DNA from: Rickettsiales bacterium
GTDB lineage: Bacteria > Pseudomonadota > Alphaproteobacteria > Rickettsiales > UBA998
Assembly (NCBI GenBank): GCA_019749855.1
Contig: JAIEPI010000033.1
Coordinates: forward strand, 1-5,044
DNA: 5,044 bases
Reading direction: 5' to 3'
In this document: piece by piece, positions 1 through 5,044 of the stretch
How the letters are laid out: each line of letters opens with the position of its first letter
How positions within the stretch are numbered: the first letter of the stretch is position 1
The notes under the pieces: model-generated
The model's input: only the letters and a program-made list of their open reading frames with translations
What the model was told of the DNA's origin: nothing
The model's database searches: none
Program-made: the position numbers and the translations under genes

Positions 1-62
1 CCTTGGATTTAAAACCCCACACGAACTATGGTCACAACAACAACCGTTGCACTTCAAATGTG

Positions 63-92
63 AATCTACCTCCCAGCCTTCGCTGGGATGAC
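63..92 (-). repeat. Palindromic repeat copy, CCCAGC-stem variant
   Basis: On the minus strand this reads GTCAT, then a stem, then a shoulder. The hairpin is TCCCAGC (71-77) pairing with GCTGGGA (82-88) around a 4-base CTTC loop. The outer GTCAT on the minus strand (88-92) is shared with the other copies in this region. A truncated half-copy (ACTGGGATGAC) lies at 111-121, and another half-copy, with a longer shared tail, lies near 355-367. Confidence 0.7.
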
Positions 93-143
93 AGGTGGTG
101 GGGGGCCTCCACTGGGATGACAGGGCCTTGCATTTTTTTCTTT

Positions 144-192
144 GTCATTCCCGCGTCTTTTATTTTGTCATTCCCGCGCAGGCGGGAATCCA
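144..192 (+). repeat. Palindromic repeat, CCCGC-stem variant, with a truncated tandem half-copy
   Basis: A complete copy runs from GTCAT at 167. ATTCCCGC (170-177) pairs with GCGGGAAT (182-189) around a GCAG loop, and the copy ends in ATCC. Just upstream, the left half alone is repeated: the 15 bases TTTGTCATTCCCGCG occur at 141-155 and again at 164-178. A further short half-copy in the opposite orientation (GGAATGAC) lies at 412-419. The form matches the short extragenic palindromes common in alphaproteobacterial genomes. Confidence 0.75.
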
Positions 193-266
193 GAGGTAAG
201 GGACACCCCCATCCCCCTTTGCCAAGGCTACGGCGGACATGCTAACTCAAATAGAATATGATACTC

Positions 267-338
267 GTCATCCTCGGGCGTGACCCGAGGATCCCCTCGC
301 ACGTGGCTTCAGATCCTCGGGTCACGCCCGAGGATGAC
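267..338. repeat. Pair of palindromic repeats in perfect inverted orientation, CTCGGG-stem variant
   Basis: Positions 267-293 and 312-338 are exact reverse complements over 27 bases, separated by 18 bases. Each copy is itself a hairpin: ATCCTCGGG (270-278) pairs with CCCGAGGAT (284-292), and ATCCTCGGG (313-321) pairs with CCCGAGGAT (327-335), each with a 5-base loop. The DNA or RNA can therefore fold either as two small hairpins or as one 27-bp stem with an 18-base loop. The GTCAT shoulder lies at both outer ends. Confidence 0.85.
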
Positions 339-546
339 AAACCCTATGGGCCTGCGCTGGGATGACAGGCAGTGGGGGGCGGCGCTTATCAAGGGGACGA
401 CAACAGGAAAAGGAATGACAAGTAAATTCAAACTGAGCCACGGCCTTAATTTTTTATGTGGCGGGTCCAGCAATAAAAGCAGAGCAAAATGATAAACCAC
501 AGATGCCCCTTGTCATTTGCACCATGCGGTGTACATAACGTCCATC

Positions 547-2343
547 ATGCGAATATCCGGTGAAGTGAAGCTGCCGCAGAGTGCAGAGGCCCAGAAGAAG
601 GGCAATATCCGTAGCCTGCGGCATATTATGGAGTATCTGCGTCCCTATCGCTGGGCTGTGGTGGGGGCGTTGCTGGCATTGATTTTCACCTCCAGCGCCG
701 TGTTGGGCATGGGCAATGGGCTGCGCTTTCTGGTGGATCAGGGCATCGGCAAGGGTGATGCCGCCCTGCTGAATCAGGCGTTTGTTATTCTGCTCTCGGT
801 GATTCTGCTACTCGCCTTTGCCACCTACAGCCGTTATTACCTTGTCTCATGGGTGGGCGAGCGCGTGGTGGCGGATGTTCGCAACGACGTCTATGCGCGG
901 CTGGTGTCGATGGATGTGGGCTTTTTTGAGACCAACCGAACCGGCGATCTGCTCTCGCGCCTGATGACGGACACCACCTTGCTGCAAACCGTGGTGGGCA
1001 GCTCGGTTTCAGTGGCGTTGCGAAATGCCTTGATGCTGGTGGGAGGCATTGTGATGCTGCTCATCACCAGCCCGCGCCTCACCGAATATGTGTTGTTGAT
1101 TATTCCGGCGGTGGTGGTTCCCATTATTTTGTTGGGTAAAAAGGTGCGTGGCCTGTCGCGTGATACGCAGGAGCGGGTGGCAGATGTGAGCGCGCATGCT
1201 GAGGAAACCATCAGCGCCATTCGCACCATTCAGGCATTGTCGCTGGAAAAGCAGGAAAACCAGCGCTTTGGGCAATTTGTGGCGCAATCGCTGGCGATTT
1301 CAATTGCGCGTATTCGCGTGCGGGCGTTGTTGATTGCGATCGTGATTTCGCTGGTGCTGGGGGCGGTCGCCACGGTGTTGTGGATTGGTGGGCGTTACGT
1401 AGTGGAAGGGCAGATTACCGCCGGTGAATTATCCGCCTTTGTTTTTTATGCCATGCTGGTGGCGGCTTCCACCGGCGCCTTGTCGGAAGTGATCGGTGAT
1501 TTGCAACGCGCAGCAGGCGCGGCGGAACGGTTGATGGAGCTGAAACAAATGGTGCCTGCCATTTGTGCTCCCGCGCAACCGGCCACCCTACCTGCCTCCA
1601 TTGCGCTGCCCATACGTTTTGAGGGCGTGCGCTTTGCCTACCCCTCACGCCCTGATGTGTGGGCACTCAATCAGGTTAGCTTCTCCATTCAGCCCGGGGA
1701 AACCGTGGCGTTGGTGGGGCCTTCGGGGGCTGGCAAAAGCACGGTCATGCAGTTGCTTTTGCGTTTTTATGACATTCAGGAAGGGCGCATCCTGCTAGGT
1801 GAGACACCGATCAACGAATATGATCCGGCAGAACTGCGCGGGCGTTTGGGGCTGGTGCCGCAGGATCCGGTGATTTTCTCCACCTCGGCCTATGAAAATA
1901 TCCGCTACGGCAGACCGGATGCAGATGAGTCAGCGATTCGTTCGGCGGCGCAGCAGGCGGAGGCATTGGAGTTTATTGAGGCGCTGCCGGAGGGATTCAC
2001 CACGTATCTCGGTGAAAAAGGCGTGCGTATTTCCGGTGGGCAGCGTCAGCGTCTGGCGATTGCGCGGGCATTGGTGCGCAACCCTGAACTGCTATTGCTC
2101 GATGAAGCGACCAGTGCGCTGGATTCAGAAAATGAGCGTAAGGTGCAAGCGGCGCTGGAAGGTCTGATGCGTGGCCGTACCACGCTGGTGATCGCGCATC
2201 GTTTGTCCACGGTGCAGAATGCGAATCGTATTTTGGTGATGGATCAGGGGAAAATTGTCGCACAGGGAACGCATACAGCGTTAATGCAGGCCAGTGAGCT
2301 ATATCAAAAACTGGCACGGCGACAGTTTGAAATGGCAGCCTGA
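547..2343 (+). CDS. ABC exporter half-transporter, fused permease and ATPase (MsbA-related family)
   Basis: This is a 598-residue inner-membrane exporter subunit, expected to work as a homodimer that uses ATP hydrolysis to move a hydrophobic or lipid-like substrate outward. The N-terminal half (about 30-315) has six predicted membrane segments near residues 36-55, 77-97, 157-174, 180-197, 258-280 and 292-312. The ATPase half (about 355-590) is intact: A-loop Y365, Walker A GPSGAGKS (391-398, K397), Q-loop Q439, signature SGGQ from 496, Walker B with D519 and E520, D-loop SALD and H-loop H551. It resembles, from memory, the alphaproteobacterial MsbA-related group (TIGR02204 type), in which stretches such as SWVGERVVADVR and TLLQTVVGSSVSVALRN are typical. 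ATG at 547 is chosen over an in-frame TTG at 517, which would add ten unremarkable residues. No clear Shine-Dalgarno precedes either. The substrate cannot be told from the sequence or neighbours. Lipid A export by true MsbA is a related but not proven role. Confidence 0.93.
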   Translation: MRISGEVKLPQSAEAQKKGNIRSLRHIMEYLRPYRWAVVGALLALIFTSSAVLGMGNGLRFLVDQGIGKGDAALLNQAFVILLSVILLLAFATYSRYYLVSWVGERVVADVRNDVYARLVSMDVGFFETNRTGDLLSRLMTDTTLLQTVVGSSVSVALRNALMLVGGIVMLLITSPRLTEYVLLIIPAVVVPIILLGKKVRGLSRDTQERVADVSAHAEETISAIRTIQALSLEKQENQRFGQFVAQSLAISIARIRVRALLIAIVISLVLGAVATVLWIGGRYVVEGQITAGELSAFVFYAMLVAASTGALSEVIGDLQRAAGAAERLMELKQMVPAICAPAQPATLPASIALPIRFEGVRFAYPSRPDVWALNQVSFSIQPGETVALVGPSGAGKSTVMQLLLRFYDIQEGRILLGETPINEYDPAELRGRLGLVPQDPVIFSTSAYENIRYGRPDADESAIRSAAQQAEALEFIEALPEGFTTYLGEKGVRISGGQRQRLAIARALVRNPELLLLDEATSALDSENERKVQAALEGLMRGRTTLVIAHRLSTVQNANRILVMDQGKIVAQGTHTALMQASELYQKLARRQFEMAA

Positions 2344-2382
2344 GGTCATGGCCTTATCGCATCAGCATTAGCGATCAGAGCA

Positions 2383-4422
2383 TTATTTTACAAAGATATC
2401 GGCGCGCTCGGAGTCACCGCTGCCTGCAGGAATTTTGTTGCCCAGCGGCTGGATGTTGATACGGATGTTATCAACCCCCAGATCAATCAGGAACGCGCGA
2501 ACCGCCAATGCGCGCGCCAGTGACACACGACGTGCCAGACTGGACTGCTCATCAGGAGCAGACGCGTACGCAATGACCGTCACGTTTTTACTGGTATCCT
2601 CCACCAGACGCTTAGCCAAATCCTTCAGTTCGCCCTGAACCGACATGGGCACTTCGGTTTCCGCCTGTGCGAAACTGACCGTGAGTGATTTGTCGCCGTT
2701 ATTTTTTGCGTCCTTCTCCACAGTAGCCTGGCTTGGCGCTTCGGAGGGGGCAAGGGTAGGCGGAAGCGATGCAATTTCGTTTTCAATCACCGGTTCAACA
2801 GCGGTGGAAACTTTGGGGCTGGGCGGCACAGCGTCCGGTAATTCCGTGAGTTTCGGCGCGGCTTTGGCATTTTTATCGGGCAGGGAAGGCAGGCCTGTAT
2901 TTTCGCTGGCAATTTGTTGTCGCTTCACAATTTCCAGCGCTTCATTCCGTGGTGCTTGCGGCGCAGCATTTAGACTTGGCAAAGCCGGTGCCGTCATGCT
3001 CGCATCATCAGGCAGTGGTGGCAATGCGGGCATATCGGAGGGCATCTCCGGTGCCTCGACCCTCTCTGGCGCAGGCATCTCCGGCGCAGGCATTTCTGGT
3101 GCTGAATCGTTCATCACAGGCTCGTTCATCACAGGCTCGTTCAGCACAGGCTCGTTCATCGCAGGCTCGTTCATCGCAGGCTCGTTCATCGCAGGCTCAG
3201 GGGCAGCAGGTGATGGAGCAGAAGCGACCGTAGTTTCAGGCTGTGCTTCCTTGCCAAAGAAGCCATATATTTTTTTCTTCAGGGTGGGGAACATCCCCTC
3301 ATCTTTGGGTGGAGCGGCGGGTAGTGCTTGCAAACTCGGCGCATCTTCTGGGGCAGGCACTGGGGGTATCAGCGCATCACTCGCACCAGAAGATTTAGCG
3401 GAATCAGGCGCAACTGGTGTCGCGATATCAGGAATGGGCGGTGCCTCGACCATCTCCGGTGCGGACATCTCTGGTGCAGGCATCTCCGGCGCAGGCATCT
3501 CTGGTGCTGGAACTTCTTTTTTAGTTGCAGAAGCTGCGTTCTCTTTCTTCGAAGCTTTTTCAGCTTTGGGCGCTGGAGTGGTCTCTGAGAGAGAAGGCGT
3601 GGGTGATGCAATCTCTGGGAAAGGTTCAAACTCCATGCTGTTCAAATCTGGCTCCGGCAAAGCAGGGGCTGGCATTTCAGGGGCTGGCGTTTCAGGTGCC
3701 TTCGATGAAGGGGCAGGAGGCATTTCCAATGCAGGTTCAACGGGCGCAGGCTCCATCGATGGCTGTATTTCTAGAGCAGGCATCTCCGGTGCGGGCATCT
3801 CAGGGGTCGGAGCTTCCTCACCTGACTTGGATGATTCTTCCTTAAGGGGTTGCGCCAGTGAGGGAGCGGAAGGATCCGACTTCTCGATGACGGGTGGCGC
3901 GATTTCAAGTGTCGGCGTGCCCAATGTTGGGGCTTTAGGATCGGGTTTAGCGTCCGGCGCAAGCATCTGCTCAAACTGCTGTTCGGGCGCAGCGGTTGGC
4001 AACGGCACAGGAATAGGTGCCATGACAGGCGCCGCTTCAGTGATGATGGGCTTCGGTGTCGCTGGCGCTGCCGCTTTCTTCACTGGTTGTGGCTTGGGCG
4101 TAGATGCCTTAGGCGCAACTGGCTTGGGCGCTGCTTTTTTAACAACAGGCGCTGCCGCTATGGGTTGCGGAGGTGCTGGCGTGGCCACTCCAAACGGAAC
4201 ACGGCTTCCACGAACACCCACAGGTGATGTGCCACTTTGCAATGGCACTGTCCGGCGCAGTGCCTCCAGTGCTTCGGAATATACTTCAACGCTGGGCTTG
4301 GAGGGGAAAAACCGGCTGCGTGCCAGCGCCGGTTCGCCAGACACGAGCGCCATGATGCAGGCAGTCGTCAGAAGAAGCTGCCGTGACGTTCGGAAAGTTT
4401 TAAAATCATCCAAGCGATGCAT
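2383..4422 (-). CDS. Secreted Pro/Ala-rich repeat protein with C-terminal OmpA-like domain
   Basis: This encodes 679 residues. The N-terminus is a Sec-type signal peptide: basic start with RTSR, hydrophobic QLLLTTACIMALVSG, likely cleavage after ALA at residue 34. Residues 44-62 form a short helix-like stretch. About 92-125 is basic and PKP-rich. About 130-575 is acidic, Pro/Ala-rich and mostly low complexity, with pentapeptide repeats PAPEM (205-214, 246-250, 305-324, 440-454) and PAMNE/PVMNE (410-439). A lone basic-aromatic island sits at 376-392. Residues about 577-679 form a divergent OmpA-type domain with the LxxRRxSLxRAxAVRxFLIxLGV helix. R637 aligns with the peptidoglycan-binding arginine of OmpA, but the usual partner aspartate is not clearly present. 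Most likely it is a periplasmic or envelope protein whose linker spans distance between the N-terminal part and a wall-contacting domain. ATG at 4422 is the first start after an in-frame stop at 4438-4440 and puts the signal peptide at the N-terminus. A TATATT box at 4467-4462 could be a -10 element, but no matching -35 is seen. Confidence 0.88.
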   Translation of the reverse strand: MHRLDDFKTFRTSRQLLLTTACIMALVSGEPALARSRFFPSKPSVEVYSEALEALRRTVPLQSGTSPVGVRGSRVPFGVATPAPPQPIAAAPVVKKAAPKPVAPKASTPKPQPVKKAAAPATPKPIITEAAPVMAPIPVPLPTAAPEQQFEQMLAPDAKPDPKAPTLGTPTLEIAPPVIEKSDPSAPSLAQPLKEESSKSGEEAPTPEMPAPEMPALEIQPSMEPAPVEPALEMPPAPSSKAPETPAPEMPAPALPEPDLNSMEFEPFPEIASPTPSLSETTPAPKAEKASKKENAASATKKEVPAPEMPAPEMPAPEMSAPEMVEAPPIPDIATPVAPDSAKSSGASDALIPPVPAPEDAPSLQALPAAPPKDEGMFPTLKKKIYGFFGKEAQPETTVASAPSPAAPEPAMNEPAMNEPAMNEPVLNEPVMNEPVMNDSAPEMPAPEMPAPERVEAPEMPSDMPALPPLPDDASMTAPALPSLNAAPQAPRNEALEIVKRQQIASENTGLPSLPDKNAKAAPKLTELPDAVPPSPKVSTAVEPVIENEIASLPPTLAPSEAPSQATVEKDAKNNGDKSLTVSFAQAETEVPMSVQGELKDLAKRLVEDTSKNVTVIAYASAPDEQSSLARRVSLARALAVRAFLIDLGVDNIRINIQPLGNKIPAGSGDSERADIFVK
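3050..3105 (-). repeat. PAPEM repeat cassette, copy A
   Basis: Three 15-bp units encode SAPEM, PAPEM and PAPER (residues 440-454), followed by VEAP. The 11 bases GGTGCCTCGAC at 3050-3060 recur exactly at 3440-3450 at the same edge of copy B. The cassette abuts the NEPAM array, in the same 15-bp phase. Confidence 0.85.
3106..3195 (-). repeat. Six-unit 15-bp tandem repeat (NEPAM/NEPVM array)
   Basis: Six consecutive 15-bp units fill this stretch inside the OmpA-like gene. The three at 3151-3165, 3166-3180 and 3181-3195 are identical (CTCGTTCATCGCAGG on the plus strand). Those at 3121-3135 and 3136-3150 differ by one and two bases, and the unit at 3106-3120 is the most altered. They encode residues 410-439: PAMNE three times, then PVLNE, PVMNE and PVMND. 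The unit is a multiple of three, so gain or loss of copies keeps the frame. Identical neighbouring units suggest recent expansion. Confidence 0.92.
3440..3510 (-). repeat. PAPEM repeat cassette, copy B
   Basis: Four 15-bp units encode PAPEM three times and SAPEM (residues 305-324), followed by VEAP. It aligns with copy A if copy B has one extra 15-bp unit (3451-3465). The units at 3481-3495 and 3076-3090 are identical, and the other two aligned pairs differ at two bases each. This points to duplication of a whole cassette within the gene followed by a one-unit change. Confidence 0.85.
3721..3810 (-). repeat. Degenerate 15-bp periodic repeat (PTPEM/PAPEM/PALEM region)
   Basis: Read in 15-bp steps, this stretch encodes PTPEM, PAPEM, PALEI, QPSME, PAPVE and PALEM (residues 205-234). 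It is an older, diverged version of the same pentapeptide pattern. A further pair, PAPEM and PAPAL (residues 246-255), lies at 3658-3687 but is shifted by one codon relative to the five-codon phase. Confidence 0.7.
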
Positions 4423-4506
4423 GTACGAGCTATGTTCTTAACGGTTATGGACAAATTGAACAATATACAAAGCGCAAAAACATCAGGCACGCAAGCAGAT
4501 ATTGGT

Positions 4507-5044
4507 TTATCCGGCTGAGGGAAGTTTTTTCACAACGCTTGTGGCATTGAGGGCCTCAAAGGACTCAGGCGACGCAGCTAAAATGCAGCCAGTCTCATAA
4601 GGATCACCGGCGACGCCAGGCATGCTGACCTGACCACCCGCTTCTTTCACAATCAAGATGCCAGCGGCCATATCCCATTTTTTGAGATGCGCAAACCAGC
4701 ACGCGTCATAGCGACCAGCGGCGACATAGGCGAGGTCAAGCGCAGCAGCGCCGCTGCGACGAATCACGCTGTCCAGCTCCGAGGCATTGCGCGTAAATTC
4801 AGAGCATAACACATCGTAATCACTGGTGACGCGCGTGGTGCCGGTGACGAAATAAAAATCACCCTTGCGGGGGGCGCAACGCAAGCGGCGCTGGTTTACG
4901 TAAGCACCGGCGCCTTTTTCAGCAATGAACATTTCGTCATGAATCGGATCATACACCACGCCCGCGACAATCTCACTGCCAGCAGTGCTGCGTTTTTCGA
5001 CGCCAATCGAGATGCAAAAATAAGGAATGGCATGAATGAAATTA
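4507..5044 (-). CDS. suhB: Inositol-monophosphatase family protein (SuhB-like), 5' end beyond the window
   Basis: The frame stays open to the right edge. It gives 178 residues from NFIHAIPYFCISI to the TAA stop, against about 260-270 for a full family member, so roughly a third is missing at the N-terminus. The visible part begins at the NF that normally follows the first metal-binding motif DPLDGT, which must lie just outside. Other hallmarks are present: the strand EIVAGVVYDPIHDEMFIAEKGAGAYVN, the RRSGAAALDLAYVAAGRYDACW region, and the second metal motif WDMAAG (about 4660-4677) whose aspartate binds catalytic Mg2+. The family hydrolyses inositol monophosphates and related sugar phosphates in the cytoplasm, and E. 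coli SuhB also has a non-enzymatic role in rRNA transcription. The real substrate here is unknown. A GTG at 4957-4959 is internal and not the start. It lies upstream of the OmpA-like gene in the same direction, 84 bp away. Confidence 0.93.
   Translation of the reverse strand, partial: NFIHAIPYFCISIGVEKRSTAGSEIVAGVVYDPIHDEMFIAEKGAGAYVNQRRLRCAPRKGDFYFVTGTTRVTSDYDVLCSEFTRNASELDSVIRRSGAAALDLAYVAAGRYDACWFAHLKKWDMAAGILIVKEAGGQVSMPGVAGDPYETGCILAASPESFEALNATSVVKKLPSAG

Larger units (their letters stand above)
76..380 (+). repeat. 31-bp imperfect direct repeat (76-106 and 350-380)
   Basis: Positions 76-106 match 350-380 at 28 of 31 bases, with differences at 80/354, 96/370 and 97/371. The shared block includes the palindrome half CGCTGGGATGACAGG plus a G-rich tail ending GTGGGGGGC, so the repeating unit is longer than the hairpin alone. 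The other palindrome variants lie between the two copies. Confidence 0.75.
1..546. other. Gene-free, repeat-rich intergenic region
   Basis: No open frame here looks like a gene. The short frames translate palindromic repeats (for example the peptide FPRRRESR, a typical shadow of this repeat class), lack recognisable domains and overlap one another on both strands. Positions 1-62 hold nothing I recognise. Positions 63-419 are densely packed with copies and fragments of a short palindromic repeat, listed separately. Positions 420-546 are plain, AT-richer sequence that probably holds the promoter of the exporter gene. No tRNA or other RNA gene is visible. Confidence 0.75.

Noticed and set aside
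63..419. CRISPR array.
   Set aside because: The repeats are irregularly spaced, in both orientations, of different stem types and often truncated. There are no uniform spacers and no cas genes.
3..500. Short open frames of 63-80 codons on both strands in the left intergenic region.
   Set aside because: They translate palindromic repeats (for example SFPRRRESRG) and have no domain, signal or ribosome site. Some begin at TTG or overlap each other on opposite strands.
517..546. Upstream TTG start extending the exporter by ten residues.
   Set aside because: TTG is rarer than the ATG at 547, the added residues MHHAVYITSI are not typical of the family, and no ribosome site supports it.
891..2317. 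Antisense and out-of-frame open frames of 77-112 codons inside the exporter gene.
   Set aside because: They overlap a full-length gene with all ABC motifs intact and show no domains of their own.
2344..2382. Possible terminator between the convergent genes: ATCGC (2356-2360) pairing with GCGAT (2371-2375).
   Set aside because: The stem is only 5 bp with a 10-base loop, and no T-run directly follows it on either strand. It is too weak to call as a terminator.
2645..4441. A 598-codon open frame on the plus strand, antisense to the OmpA-like gene, rich in Gly, Ser and Ala (GISGAGISGAG).
   Set aside because: It is the complement of Pro/Ala/Glu-rich codons and of 15-bp repeats, which cannot add stops once one unit is open. 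The minus-strand frame has a signal peptide and an OmpA-like domain, while this one has no domain, no Shine-Dalgarno and only repeat-derived composition.
4507..4959. A complete 150-residue phosphatase starting at GTG 4957-4959.
   Set aside because: The frame stays open to the window edge and the extra residues (NFIHAIPYFCISI...EIVAGV) are classic family sequence. The GTG is an internal valine.

Overview
The window looks like chromosomal DNA of a Gram-negative alphaproteobacterium with moderate GC content. Three things point that way. The ABC exporter closely matches, from memory, the MsbA-related half-transporters common in alphaproteobacteria. There is a divergent OmpA-type C-terminal domain on a secreted protein. 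The gene-free left end is full of short palindromes with a GTCAT shoulder, as often seen between genes in this class. The order or genus cannot be fixed from the sequence.

Layout. Positions 1-546 contain no credible gene. They hold at least seven whole or partial copies of a small palindromic repeat, including a perfect 27-bp inverted pair. Positions 547-2343 (+) encode a complete 598-residue ABC exporter subunit with an N-terminal membrane domain and a C-terminal ATPase. A 39-bp gap separates it from a convergent gene at 2383-4422 (-). That gene encodes a 679-residue exported protein: signal peptide, very long Pro/Ala-rich linker built partly from 15-bp repeats, and a C-terminal OmpA-like domain. 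After an 84-bp gap, on the same strand and upstream of it, lies the 3' two-thirds of an inositol-monophosphatase-family gene (4507 to the right edge). Its start is outside the window.

How they fit together. The phosphatase and the OmpA-like gene are codirectional and could be co-transcribed, but no functional link can be read from the sequence. The exporter is a separate convergent unit. Two of the three genes belong to the cell envelope (inner-membrane export, and a periplasm-spanning or wall-associated protein).

The most distinctive content is repetitive. The intergenic palindrome family keeps its outer bases while the stem sequence changes with base pairing preserved. The envelope protein carries an in-frame pentapeptide minisatellite (PAPEM and NEPAM/NEPVM types). 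I see no evidence for a new defence, mobile or RNA-guided system here.
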